From: Onishia taeanensis
GTDB taxonomy: Bacteria > Pseudomonadota > Gammaproteobacteria > Pseudomonadales > Halomonadaceae
DNA length: 64,000 nucleotides
Reading direction: 5' to 3'
Assembly: GCF_013349955.1 (NCBI RefSeq)
Contig: NZ_JABVXC010000012.1
Coordinates: forward strand, 62,001-126,000
Shown here: one piece after another, positions 8,706 through 17,190 of the stretch
Numbering within the stretch: position 1 is the first letter of the stretch
How the letters are laid out: every line of letters starts with the position of its first letter
Made by a program: the position numbers and the translations under genes
Notes under the pieces: generated by a model
Database searches by the model: none
What the model was told of the DNA's origin: nothing
Seen by the model: the letters and a program-made list of their open reading frames with translations, nothing else

Positions 8706-11648
8706 ATGAGCGAATTTTCTCCCGGCCAGCGCTGGATCAGCGACGGCGAAGCCGAGCTGGGCCTGGGCACCGTCCTGAACTGCGATTTCCGTACCGTCAC
8801 CGTGCTGTTTGCCGCCAGCGAGGAAACACGCACCTACAGCGTGCGCCAGGCCCCCCTGACTCGGGTGGCCTTCGGTAGCGGCGACCGCATCCAGTCCGCC
8901 GAGGGCTGGCAGATGCTGGTCGACGACAGCAAGGAAGAGCGCGGTCTGATCGTCTATATCGGCGAGGACGACCAAGGCCAACTGCGCGAGCTGCCCGAAG
9001 CCCAACTGGCCGACACCATGCAGTTCGACCAGGCCCGCGACCGCCTGCTGACCGGCCAGGTCGACCGCAACGACTGGTTCAACCTGCGCTTCCGCACCCT
9101 GCACCACCATAATCGCATCGAGCAAAACCCGGCACTGGGTCTCGCCGGCCCCAAGGTCGACCTGATCGAGCATCAGCTCTACATCGCCGATGAGATCACC
9201 AACCGCCATGCGCCCCGTGTGCTGCTGGCCGACGAAGTGGGCCTTGGCAAGACCATCGAAGCCGGCCTGATCCTGCACCGGCTGCTGCTCACCGGCCGCG
9301 CCGAGCGGGCGCTGATCCTGGTGCCGGACAGCCTCACGCATCAGTGGCTGGTCGAGCTGCTGCGTCGCTTCGCCCTCAAGGTCACCCTGCTCGACGAGCA
9401 CCAGAGCCAGGCCCATAGCGACGGCAATCCCTTCGAGACCGGCCAACTGGTGCTGGCGAGCCAGCAGTGGCTGTTCAATAACCCGCACCGCCAGGCCCAG
9501 GCCGAGGCCTGCGACTGGGACATGCTGATCGTCGACGAGGCCCACCACCTGGACTGGGCTCCGGACGAACAGGGCCCCGGCTACAGCTGCGTCGAGCGCC
9601 TGTCGACCGCCATCGACGGCGTGCTGCTGCTCACCGCCACCCCCGAGCAGATGGGCCTCGAGAGCCACTTCGCACGGCTACGCCTGCTCGACCCGGACCG
9701 CTACCAGGACCTCGAACGCTTCAAGGCCGAGGAGGCCGGCTACGTGCAGGTGGCCGAGGCCATCGATGCCCTGGAGACGCTGCCCGCCGGCTCCACGGCC
9801 GAGAGCACTGCCGCCCGGACACGGATCGATGCGGTGATCGACGACGCCGACAGCCAGGCCCTGCTCGATACCCTGGCCGAGCCGGAAAGCGATGACGCCC
9901 AGCGCGAGTCGGCCAGGCGCCAGCTCACCGAGCAGTTGCTCGACCGCCACGGCACCGGCCGGGTGATGTTCCGCAACAGCCGACGTCACGTCGGCGGCTT
10001 CCCCTCCCGGGAGCTGCACGTCAGCGAACTCGCCCTGCCCTCGGCCTATCGCCGTGTGCTGCGCCGGATCGAACGCGACGAGGACTACCTCGACGAGCTG
10101 CTGATCGAGACCGGGCTGGATCACCCAGATGTGCTGATCTACCCGGACGCCATGTACCGGGCGCTCGGCGAGGACCCGCTCAATGCCGAACCCTGGTGGC
10201 AGTTCGACCCCCGAGTGACCTGGCTGCTCGAACAGCTCACCGAGGTCGGCGACGATAAGATGCTGGTCATCGCCCACGACCGCGACACCGCCCTCGAGCT
10301 CGCCGAGGGCTTGCGGGTGCTGGGCGGCGTGCATGCGCCGGTGTTCCACGAGGGCCTGACGCTGGTCGAGCGCGACCGCGCCGCCGCCGCCTTCGCCGAT
10401 GACGAGGACGGCTGTCAGGTGCTGGTGTGTTCGGAGATCGGCTCCGAGGGCCGCAACTTCCAGTTCTGCCGCCACCTGGTGATGTTCGATCTGCCCCAGC
10501 ACCCGGACCAGCTCGAGCAGCGCATCGGCCGCCTGGACCGCATCGGCCAGCAGCACGCCATCCAGTTGCATGTGCCGGTGTTCGAACAGAGCCCCGGCGC
10601 TCGCCTGCTACGCTGGTATCGGGAAGGAATGGACGCCTTCAGCGCCCCCCATGGAGTGGGCAGCGAGCTGTTCGATGCCTTCGGCGACGAGCTGGCCGAG
10701 GCGCTGCTCGACGAGGAAGGCCTCGAGGAGCTGATCACCGAGACCCGCGCGCTCTTCGCTGCCAAGCTCAAGGAGCGCGAGGCCGGCCGCAATCGCCTGC
10801 TGGAGCACAATGCCTGCCGCCCCGCCCGGGCCGCCAAGGTGATCGAGGCGATCCGCGAGCTCGACGACGACAAGGCGCTGCCGCGTTACCTGGAACAGGC
10901 GCTGGATATTTTCGGCGTCGACAGCCAGGAGCTCGGCGGCAATATCATGCATCTGCAGCCGAGCCCGCAGATGCTCGACGGCCTGCCGGGACTGGTGAAA
11001 GGCGAGGACGGTTTCTCTGCCACCCTGTCGCGCTCTCAGGCCCTGGCGCGGGACGACGTGCAGCACCTGTCCTGGGAGCACCCGCTGGTGCGCGAGATGA
11101 TGGCGCGCCAGCTCGACGGCAACATGGGCAACACGGCGCTTGCCCTGCTCAAGCATCCGGCGATCCCCGGCGGCCGCCTGATGACCGAGCTGGTCTTCCG
11201 CACCCATTGTCCGGCGCCCAAGAAGCTGCACGTCAACCGCTTTCTGCCGGCCACCGCGGTGCGCGTGCTGCTCGACGAAACCGGCAGCAACCTATCCTCC
11301 AAGGTCTCCTTCGGCGGGCTCGCCAAGAACCTCACCAAGGTCAAGAAGGCGGTGGCCCGCGACCTGATCAAGGACCGCCACGACCAGTTGCGCGAGCTTC
11401 TGACCCAGGGCGAGCAAGAAGCCGAGCGCGAGCTGCCGAGCATCGTCGAGGCCGCCCAGACCCGCATGCGCGAGACCCTGGACGGTGAGCTTTCCCGCCT
11501 CAAGGCGCTCTCCCGACACAATCCGGCGGTGCGTGAAGATGAGCTGAAGGCCCTCGCCGACACCCGGGCCGCGCTGGATAGCGCCATCGAAGGCACCCGG
11601 CTACGCCTGGATGCGGTGCGCGTGATCGTGACCATCGACACCGACTAG
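8706..11648 (+). CDS. rapA: RNA polymerase-associated protein RapA (HepA), Swi2/Snf2 ATPase
   Basis: This 980-residue protein is close to E. coli RapA (968). RapA binds core RNA polymerase and uses ATP to recycle it from post-termination complexes. N-terminal Tudor-like domains (GQRWISDGEAELGLG onward) precede the ATPase. Walker A is in DEVGLGKTIEAG (about 174-185), the DEAH box at about 276-281, and helicase motif VI IGRLDRIGQ at about 605-613. A large C-terminal RapA-specific region follows. The frame is open to 8673, but MSEFSPGQRW at 8706 has GAGG upstream and matches the family N-terminus. It is monocistronic, with a perfect 19-bp terminator downstream. Confidence 0.96.
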   Translation: MSEFSPGQRWISDGEAELGLGTVLNCDFRTVTVLFAASEETRTYSVRQAPLTRVAFGSGDRIQSAEGWQMLVDDSKEERGLIVYIGEDDQGQLRELPEAQLADTMQFDQARDRLLTGQVDRNDWFNLRFRTLHHHNRIEQNPALGLAGPKVDLIEHQLYIADEITNRHAPRVLLADEVGLGKTIEAGLILHRLLLTGRAERALILVPDSLTHQWLVELLRRFALKVTLLDEHQSQAHSDGNPFETGQLVLASQQWLFNNPHRQAQAEACDWDMLIVDEAHHLDWAPDEQGPGYSCVERLSTAIDGVLLLTATPEQMGLESHFARLRLLDPDRYQDLERFKAEEAGYVQVAEAIDALETLPAGSTAESTAARTRIDAVIDDADSQALLDTLAEPESDDAQRESARRQLTEQLLDRHGTGRVMFRNSRRHVGGFPSRELHVSELALPSAYRRVLRRIERDEDYLDELLIETGLDHPDVLIYPDAMYRALGEDPLNAEPWWQFDPRVTWLLEQLTEVGDDKMLVIAHDRDTALELAEGLRVLGGVHAPVFHEGLTLVERDRAAAAFADDEDGCQVLVCSEIGSEGRNFQFCRHLVMFDLPQHPDQLEQRIGRLDRIGQQHAIQLHVPVFEQSPGARLLRWYREGMDAFSAPHGVGSELFDAFGDELAEALLDEEGLEELITETRALFAAKLKEREAGRNRLLEHNACRPARAAKVIEAIRELDDDKALPRYLEQALDIFGVDSQELGGNIMHLQPSPQMLDGLPGLVKGEDGFSATLSRSQALARDDVQHLSWEHPLVREMMARQLDGNMGNTALALLKHPAIPGGRLMTELVFRTHCPAPKKLHVNRFLPATAVRVLLDETGSNLSSKVSFGGLAKNLTKVKKAVARDLIKDRHDQLRELLTQGEQEAERELPSIVEAAQTRMRETLDGELSRLKALSRHNPAVREDELKALADTRAALDSAIEGTRLRLDAVRVIVTIDTD

Positions 11649-11693
11649 CCTCGATGAGGGCGCCGATCCCGGTGCCCGCCCACGGCACGCCTG

Positions 11694-11736
11694 AAACCCA
11701 GCGCGCCCGGCCGAATTGGCCGGGCGCGCTGGGTTT
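11694..11736 (+). terminator. rho-independent terminator between rapA and the convergent epimerase gene
   Basis: A perfect 19-bp inverted repeat (starting AAACCCAGCGCG) has a 5-base GAATT loop. AAA on one side and TTTT on the other make it bidirectional. Confidence 0.88.
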
Positions 11737-11835
11737 TACGGCAATGCCGCTACTCACGAATCTCTTGGTGCCAAGGGAAATCTTGGTGATAAGGGGAACG
11801 AAGGCGCCGAGAGCTCTGAACCGACTCGAACAGCG

Positions 11836-12741
11836 CTAGCGCCCGAGGATCGCCGTCAGCGCCTGATCGAGTGTCGGGTACTGGAAGCGAAAGCCGGCCT
11901 CCTCGAGGCGTGCCGGGCGCATGTCGGCACCGGTCAGCAGCAGGTTGGCCATTTCGCCGAGGCCTGCCTTGAGCACCCAGGCCGGCACCGCCATAAAGGC
12001 CGGCCGCTTGAGGTGGCGGGCCAGGGTGGCAGAGAAGGTGGCATTGGTCACTGGATGCGGGGCCGAGGCATTGAAGGGGCCGCTGAGATCCTCGCGCTCG
12101 AGCAAAAATTCGAGCAGCGCCAGCATGTCCTCGCGGTGGATCCAGGGCATGAACTGACGCCCACTGCCGAAGGGGCCGCCGAGCCCCAGCTTGAAGGGCG
12201 TCAGCATCTTCGCAAGGGTGCCGCCGTCCTTCTCGAGCACCAGTCCGGTGCGCACCAGCACGACCCGCACACCGTGGGCCTCGGCGGCCTTGGCTTCCTG
12301 CTCCCAGCGCTCACACAGGCGGTGGGCGAATTCGTCGTGGGGCGGCGTCTCCTCGGTGACCCGGGTATCGCCCTGATCGCCGTAATAGCCCATCGCCGAG
12401 CCGGAAACCATCACCCGCGGCGCCTCGCCGATCTCGGCGAGTTGATCACAGAGCTTCACCAGCTCCCGAGTGATACCGACGCGAGAGTCCACCAGACGAT
12501 GCTTTTGCGCCTCGCTCCAGCGCTTGCCGGCGATCGATTCGCCGGCCAGGTTAATGATCGCCTCCGGCCGTGCCTCGGCGAATGCCATGACCGAGTCCGC
12601 GACCCTCGCACCCTCCGGCAGCAAGCCCCGAGCGCTGCCCGGATCTCGGGAGACCACCAGCAGCTCGTGCCCCGCCTTGGCCAGGCGTTGGCACAGGGGC
12701 CTACCGACGAAGCCGGTTCCACCAGTGACCAGAATACGCAT
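11836..12741 (-). CDS. TIGR01777-family NAD(P)-binding epimerase (YfcH-like)
   Basis: This 301-residue extended short-chain dehydrogenase has the N-terminal Rossmann motif TGGTGFVG (residues 6-13) and NLAGESIAGKRWS, the signature of the TIGR01777/YfcH group. The SGSAMGYYGD segment carries the Tyr of the family active region, and the C-terminal part has the DUF1731 pattern (FMAVPAWVLKAGLGEMA, and ARLEEAGFRFQYP at the end). The substrate of this family is not established. ATG at 12741 follows AGGAGG. It converges on rapA and is divergent from the FAD oxidoreductase gene at 13059. Confidence 0.9.
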   Translation of the reverse strand: MRILVTGGTGFVGRPLCQRLAKAGHELLVVSRDPGSARGLLPEGARVADSVMAFAEARPEAIINLAGESIAGKRWSEAQKHRLVDSRVGITRELVKLCDQLAEIGEAPRVMVSGSAMGYYGDQGDTRVTEETPPHDEFAHRLCERWEQEAKAAEAHGVRVVLVRTGLVLEKDGGTLAKMLTPFKLGLGGPFGSGRQFMPWIHREDMLALLEFLLEREDLSGPFNASAPHPVTNATFSATLARHLKRPAFMAVPAWVLKAGLGEMANLLLTGADMRPARLEEAGFRFQYPTLDQALTAILGR

Positions 12742-12980
12742 GCTGCCTCCTTAGAATGCTAAACCTATGTGCTACCCGCCGACATCGAGCTGTCTCGCCT
12801 TGGCAAGCTGACCCGAGGAAAGATGCTGCCCCAGCGCCCGAGAACTAGAATCCGTGGACAGAAAGCTGAGAACAGGAGCCTGACAGCAAGAGTGACTCAT
12901 GACGATACTGTCACGCCAGGACTCCTTGCCTGCATCAGCCCCAGAAGGCGATGACGGACCATCGCAGGACAAACCAAGAG
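12742..12980. other. intergenic region, no gene seen
   Basis: This is most of a 317-bp divergent spacer between the epimerase gene and the FAD oxidoreductase gene. Short frames exist on both strands but lack ribosome sites and plausible protein composition. It probably holds the leftward promoter of the epimerase gene; no clear -35/-10 pair was identified. Confidence 0.5.
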
Positions 12981-13013
12981 TTATACAGCTTTTGTACGAA
13001 TCTGTTAACCTAG
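12981..13013 (+). promoter_or_regulatory. candidate MerR (CarH/LitR-type) operator before the FAD oxidoreductase gene
   Basis: Two adjacent 11-base units, TTATACAGCTT (12981-12991) and TTGTACGAATC (12992-13002), fit the nTnTACA-type direct repeats bound by CarH/LitR regulators; a third unit (13003-13013) is weak. The spot is AT-rich within GC-rich DNA and lies 46-78 bp before the ATG at 13059. A MerR gene of this class lies 1.7 kb downstream. Operator function is inference. Confidence 0.4.
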
Positions 13014-13058
13014 TAACCGATTGCTGCAACGCCAACCACGCCAGTCCCCGGAGGATTA

Positions 13059-14075
13059 ATGACTGCCACCCCTTCCATCGCCATTATCGGTGCCGGCCTA
13101 TCGGGACTCGCCTGCGCCCAGGCACTCGCCAGTCACGACATCTCAAGCGAGGTCTTCGACAAGGCGCGTGGACCGGGCGGGCGCCTGACCAGCCGTCGGC
13201 TGCCCGGCGCCGTCGTCGATCTGGGGGCTCAGTATTTCACCGTCCGTGAGGCGCGCTTCTCCGACCAGGTCGCCGTCTGGCGCAAGGCCGGGCTGGTGGC
13301 TCCCTGGCCGCAGCGACTGTGGCGGGTCGAGGCTGACGGTTGGCAGCCCCACCAGGACGATCAAACACGCTACAGTGCCGTGCCGCGCATGAGCGCCCTG
13401 ACACGCTCGCTGGCCGAAGGCCTCAACCTGCATGTTCAGACGCGCATCACCGGCCTGCATCAGAAAGCCGACGGCTGGTGGCTAGCCGACGACACCGGCC
13501 GCGCTCATGGCCCCTATGCCCGGGTGGTGGTCACGGTGCCGACGCCTCAGGCCGAGCCGCTGGTCGCGCCCCATGATCCGGCGCTTGCCGCCGACTGCCT
13601 CGCCATCGTGCAACAACCCTGCTGGGCTGGGCACGTGGTCTTCGATGAGCCCTTGCCGGCACTGCCCGGCGTCGATGCCGACTGGCAGGCCGCCTTCGTC
13701 AATGTCGGCCCGCTGGCCATGATCAGCCGCAACGACACCAAGCCCGGCCGGCAATCGCAGGACGAGAGCCTGACACTGCTCGCTAGCCCCGAGGCCAGCA
13801 CTGCCTGGCTGGAAGACGACGCCGAGACGGTAGCTGAGCGGCTCTTCTCGGCCTTCGAGACACTCTACGCACGGCCGCTGCCCAAGCCGCGTCTCATCGG
13901 CGCCCACCGCTGGCGCTATGCCAAGCCATCCGGGCCGATCTCTGGCCCAGGGTACAGGCTCAGTGCCCGGGGCCTTGCGCTGTGCGGCGACGCCTTTCGT
14001 TCACCTCGAATCGAGGGAGCCTGGCTTTCCGGGCATGGCCTGGGCCAAGCCCTGGCCGCCGAGATCGGTCACTAA
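13059..14075 (+). CDS. NAD(P)/FAD-dependent oxidoreductase (renalase-like)
   Basis: This 338-residue flavoprotein has an N-terminal dinucleotide-binding motif GAGLSGLACAQAL (about residues 11-23), then FDKARGPGGRLTSRR and VDLGAQYFTVRE, which is the pattern of bacterial renalase-like proteins. The C-terminal FAD motif is LALCGDAFRSPRIEGAWLSG. Relatives oxidise isomeric dihydro-NAD(P) forms; the substrate here is untested. GGAGG stands 7 bases before the ATG. It precedes the chelatase-like gene and the MerR light-response operon, and carries a similar operator-like repeat upstream, so it may belong to the same regulon. Confidence 0.85.
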   Translation: MTATPSIAIIGAGLSGLACAQALASHDISSEVFDKARGPGGRLTSRRLPGAVVDLGAQYFTVREARFSDQVAVWRKAGLVAPWPQRLWRVEADGWQPHQDDQTRYSAVPRMSALTRSLAEGLNLHVQTRITGLHQKADGWWLADDTGRAHGPYARVVVTVPTPQAEPLVAPHDPALAADCLAIVQQPCWAGHVVFDEPLPALPGVDADWQAAFVNVGPLAMISRNDTKPGRQSQDESLTLLASPEASTAWLEDDAETVAERLFSAFETLYARPLPKPRLIGAHRWRYAKPSGPISGPGYRLSARGLALCGDAFRSPRIEGAWLSGHGLGQALAAEIGH

Positions 14076-14110
14076 TGAGGCCGACCACTGAGAAAAGCCA
14101 AGAATTCAAG

Positions 14111-14142
14111 AGTTGAAAGACTGGCCAGTTGAAAGACTGATA
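14111..14142. repeat. two-copy 16-bp direct repeat in a spacer
   Basis: AGTTGAAAGACTG occurs at 14111-14123 and again at 14127-14139, giving a 16-bp period. It lies in the 135-bp spacer before the CbiX-like gene. No function is evident; it may be a slippage duplication. Confidence 0.7.
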
Positions 14143-14210
14143 CTCGGGCAGCCCATGCACGACGACGCCACTGATTACGACCACTCATTCCCTGAAGCCA
14201 AGAGGTTTTC

Positions 14211-14579
14211 ATGTCACACGCCCTGATTCTGCTCGCCCACGGCTCTCGTGATCCGCGCTGGAAGGCCCCCTTCGAATCCCTGGCCGAGACCCTCGCAGCG
14301 CGTCTATCTACCCCGCTGCGCATGGCCTACATGGAGCTCTGCGAGCCATCGCTCGAAGCCACGGTGGCCGAGCTCCGTGACAGCGGTATCGAGCGGGCCG
14401 ATATCCTGCCGCTATTCTTCGCCGCCGGCCGTCACCTCCGCGAAGACGTCCCGGGGCAAATCACCGCCTTGAGCGAGGCCCATCCCGATATCGAGCTGAC
14501 GCTGCTTGCGCCGGTGGGCGAGCACCCGGCCTTTGTCGATGCCCTGGCCGGCATCATCGACGAGCGTGCCGACGGCTGA
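14211..14579 (+). CDS. CbiX/SirB-type sirohydrochlorin chelatase domain protein
   Basis: This 122-residue single-domain protein starts with LILLAHGSRDPRWKAPF, carrying the N-terminal His of CbiX chelatases, and has a second conserved segment FFAAGRHLREDVP with a further metal-site His. The length fits short CbiX proteins that insert cobalt, nickel or iron into sirohydrochlorin. AAGAGG stands about 8 bases before the ATG. No other cobalamin or siroheme gene is nearby. Its position between an FAD oxidoreductase and a LitR-type regulator matches a neighbourhood I recall from pseudomonads. It could supply a tetrapyrrole step or be part of the stress module; which is unknown. Confidence 0.85.
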   Translation: MSHALILLAHGSRDPRWKAPFESLAETLAARLSTPLRMAYMELCEPSLEATVAELRDSGIERADILPLFFAAGRHLREDVPGQITALSEAHPDIELTLLAPVGEHPAFVDALAGIIDERADG

Positions 14580-14615
14580 TCAGCGGCGATAGTGAGATGC
14601 CGCTCACCCCACACT

Positions 14616-14644
14616 TTGTACAACATCATTGCCTTGTATAATAT
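14616..14644 (+). promoter_or_regulatory. promoter with overlapping TTGTAYAAYAT repeats before the MerR-photolyase operon
   Basis: TTGTACAACAT (14616-14626) and TTGTATAATAT (14634-14644) differ only by two C/T changes and start 18 bp apart. TTGTAC (14616-14621) can serve as -35 and TAATAT (14639-14644) as -10 with a 17-bp spacer; TATAAT (14637-14642) is an alternative -10. The repeats therefore cover both promoter elements, as expected for autorepression by the MerR protein encoded at 14732. Binding itself is inferred. Confidence 0.65.
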
Positions 14645-14731
14645 TTTGCACCATTCTTAGCCCCATCAGCGACGTAGCACAGTGTTTGCCAGTCGCTGTT
14701 TCGACTGACCCAGCGAGAGGCTCCCAAGCGC

Positions 14732-15643
14732 ATGACTACCAAGGCGACCCACCCGGCAGATACGCCGCTCTACCCTATTCGTGAGGTTTCGCGATTGACG
14801 GGGGTCAACTCGGTGACCTTGCGCGCCTGGGAGCGACGCTACGGCCTGATTCGCCCTCAGCGCACGGCCAAGGGTCATCGTCTCTATGCCTACGAAGACG
14901 TGGAGCGCGTCGAACACATCCTGCAATGGCTCAATCGCGGCGTTCCGGTCAGCCAGGTGCGCGAGCTGCTCGACCAGCCGGCGCCGCCCGAGCCTCAGAT
15001 GCCGGCCATCGGCGATTGGACGGGCCAGCGCCAGCAGTGGCAGACCGCCGTCGAAGCCCTGGATCTCGAACGCCTGGACACGCTCTACCATCAGGCCATG
15101 GCGCTCTACCCAGTGGCCACCTGCGTCAGCGAACTGTTCAAGCCGCTTGTCGCGTCGCTCGAGGAAAACTGGGGCGACCAGCTCGGCGCGGCGCTGCAGC
15201 GCGCGACTCTGGAATCCTTCCTGCGCAGCCGCATCGGCACTCGCCTGTATCACGGCAACCAGGTTGGCACTGGCGGCATGGTGCTGATCAGTCGGCTGCC
15301 GGACGCTCACGGCATGCTCTGGGAGTTACTGATCGCCCTGACGGCCAGCGACGCCGGCTACCGTGTGCAGCTGTTCGACACCGCTCTACCCCTCAACGAA
15401 ATGCCGCTCGCCGTTCAACGCCTGAGCGCCGCCGCCATGCTGGTGTGCAGCGGCCAGGCCGAGCGCGCCGAACTGTTCCGGCGCCAGCTGCCCAAGCTCG
15501 CCGAGCAGCTCACCGTACCGTTGGGCCTCTGCGGCCCGGTGGCGCGCATCCGCGAGCAGGAGTTGAGCGATACTCAGGTCGCGGTACTCGGCGACGACCC
15601 GATACAGGCCATCGCTCGACTCAAGCCGCTGACCCGGGGCTGA
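14732..15643 (+). CDS. MerR-family regulator of the LitR/CarH light-response class, B12 ligand residues absent
   Basis: This 303-residue protein has an N-terminal MerR winged helix (about residues 14-85) with the motif REVSRLTGVNSVTLRAWERRYGL split by the family turn, then DVERVEHILQWLNRGVPVSQVRELL. A helical bundle and a Rossmann-like domain of the cobalamin-binding type follow (about 100-300). In CarH, W, E and H near the bundle contact adenosylcobalamin; here the matching stretch is ENWGDQLGAALQRATLE, with W kept but R-A where E-H would be. B12-independent relatives in pseudomonads are reported to work with a LOV protein; none is in this window. It heads the photolyase operon and probably represses it in the dark. 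Confidence 0.85.
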   Translation: MTTKATHPADTPLYPIREVSRLTGVNSVTLRAWERRYGLIRPQRTAKGHRLYAYEDVERVEHILQWLNRGVPVSQVRELLDQPAPPEPQMPAIGDWTGQRQQWQTAVEALDLERLDTLYHQAMALYPVATCVSELFKPLVASLEENWGDQLGAALQRATLESFLRSRIGTRLYHGNQVGTGGMVLISRLPDAHGMLWELLIALTASDAGYRVQLFDTALPLNEMPLAVQRLSAAAMLVCSGQAERAELFRRQLPKLAEQLTVPLGLCGPVARIREQELSDTQVAVLGDDPIQAIARLKPLTRG

Positions 15644-15714
15644 TCGCGGCCAGCCTCACCCCCTCTGACAGCGCCTCTTCAGACACGGCCCCCTCCATAA
15701 TGACAGGAGCGATC

Positions 15715-17163
15715 ATGCAAGGTGCGACTCAGGCCAACGCGGCCCCTCGACTGGTCTGGCTGCGCAGCGATCTGCGACTACACGACAACACCGCCCTGAG
15801 TGATGCCGCCCGTCAGGGCCCGGTGGTGGTCGTCTTCTTGCGTTGTTTGCCCCAATGGCAGGCCCATGGCCACGGGGCCAACAAGCTCGACTTCCTCAAT
15901 CGCGGCGTCGCCGCGCTGGCCGAGGATCTTGCCGGTTACAATATCCCGCTGCTGCACCGGGAGATCGACCACTTCGACGACGCCCCGGCCACCCTGCTCG
16001 CCCTGGCTGAAGAGGTCGGCGCCTGCGCCCTGCACTTCAACCGCGAATATCCCCTCGACGAGTGGCGCCGCGACGAAGCGGTCATCGCCGCCTTCGACCG
16101 CCAGGGCCTGGCGGTCAAGGCGCATACCGACGCCATCGCCTTCGCCCCTGGCGAATTGCTGACGGGGCAAGGCGACTACTACAGCGTCTTCACGCCCTTC
16201 GCCAAGGCCTGGCACCGGGCACTCACGCCGGAGCGACTGGCCCTGCGCGACGCACCCGCCGTCCAGGCGCCGCTAGAAATCTCAAGCGAGCCGGTACCCG
16301 AGCTGCCCGACCTTGGCGATAGTCCAGCCGCACCGGAGCGCTGGCCCGCCGGGGAGCGGGCCGCCGCCGACCGGCTGGAACGTTTCCTGCGCTTTCGCGG
16401 CCGCCACTACAAGGAGCAGCGCGATCTGCCGGCAGTCGCCGGCACCAGCGAGCTCTCACCCTATCTGGCGCTGGGCATGCTGTCCTTTCGTCAGTGCTGT
16501 CAGGCGGTGCTGGCCGAAAACGACGGCCGCCTCAACGAGGGTGACGCTGGTCTTACCGCCTGGGTCAACGAGCTGGTCTGGCGGGAGTTCTATCAGCACA
16601 TCGTCATCGGTTTTCCCCGAGTGTGCCGTCACCGGGCCTTCCAGCAACACACCGAGGCCCTGGCTTGGCGCGACGACGAGACCGCCTTTACGGCCTGGTG
16701 TGAGGGACGCACCGGCTACCCCATCGTCGATGCGGCCATGCGTCAGCTGGTCGAGACCGGCTGGATGCACAACCGGCTGCGCATGGTGACCGCGATGTTC
16801 CTGACCAAGCACCTGCTGATCGACTGGCGCCGCGGCGAGGCCTTCTTCCTGCGCCACCTGATCGACGGCGAGTTCGCCGCCAACAACGGCGGCTGGCAAT
16901 GGGCCGCGTCCACCGGCACCGACGCCGCGCCCTATTTTCGCATTTTCAATCCCACCACCCAGTCCCAGCGCTTCGACCCGGAAGGCACCTTCATCAAGAC
17001 CTACCTGCCCTCTCTGGCGACGCTTTCTGCCAAGCAGCGCCATGCGCCGCCGGCAGGCGACCTGCTTGGCCAGGCCGACTATCCCGCGCCGATCGTCGAT
17101 CACAAGGCCGCACGCGCGCGGGCGCTGGACGCCTTCAAGGCCCTCAAGAGCGACGCGTCCTGA
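15715..17163 (+). CDS. phrB: deoxyribodipyrimidine photo-lyase (class I CPD photolyase)
   Basis: This 482-residue flavoprotein is close to E. coli PhrB (472). It splits cyclobutane pyrimidine dimers using blue light. The N-terminal antenna domain begins LVWLRSDLRLHDNTAL. The FAD domain shows GTSELSPYLALGMLS, WVNELVWREFYQH, GRTGYPIVDAAMRQL, TGWMHNRLRM and FAANNGGWQWAASTGTDAAPYFRIFNP, with the Trp residues of the electron-transfer chain. The frame is open far upstream because it shadows the MerR gene; ATG at 15715 is used because ACAGGAG stands about 6 bases before it. It lies 71 bp after the MerR gene. Confidence 0.95.
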   Translation: MQGATQANAAPRLVWLRSDLRLHDNTALSDAARQGPVVVVFLRCLPQWQAHGHGANKLDFLNRGVAALAEDLAGYNIPLLHREIDHFDDAPATLLALAEEVGACALHFNREYPLDEWRRDEAVIAAFDRQGLAVKAHTDAIAFAPGELLTGQGDYYSVFTPFAKAWHRALTPERLALRDAPAVQAPLEISSEPVPELPDLGDSPAAPERWPAGERAAADRLERFLRFRGRHYKEQRDLPAVAGTSELSPYLALGMLSFRQCCQAVLAENDGRLNEGDAGLTAWVNELVWREFYQHIVIGFPRVCRHRAFQQHTEALAWRDDETAFTAWCEGRTGYPIVDAAMRQLVETGWMHNRLRMVTAMFLTKHLLIDWRRGEAFFLRHLIDGEFAANNGGWQWAASTGTDAAPYFRIFNPTTQSQRFDPEGTFIKTYLPSLATLSAKQRHAPPAGDLLGQADYPAPIVDHKAARARALDAFKALKSDAS

Positions 17164-17190
17164 CGGGGCGCGCCCTGAACAGGAGTCATC

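Noticed and set aside
12772..13035. 87-codon minus-strand frame in the spacer upstream of the FAD oxidoreductase gene
   Set aside because: Composition is not protein-like, it has no ribosome site, and it covers the AT-rich operator-like repeats.
14076..14210. Cobalamin riboswitch before the CbiX-like gene
   Set aside because: The spacer is only 135 bp, contains a simple direct repeat, and shows no B12-box-like sequence.
14926..15714. Extended photolyase frame starting at 14926
   Set aside because: The upstream part lies over the MerR gene in another frame and reads as Arg/Ala/Pro-rich nonsense; the ATG at 15715 has a ribosome site and begins the photolyase fold.
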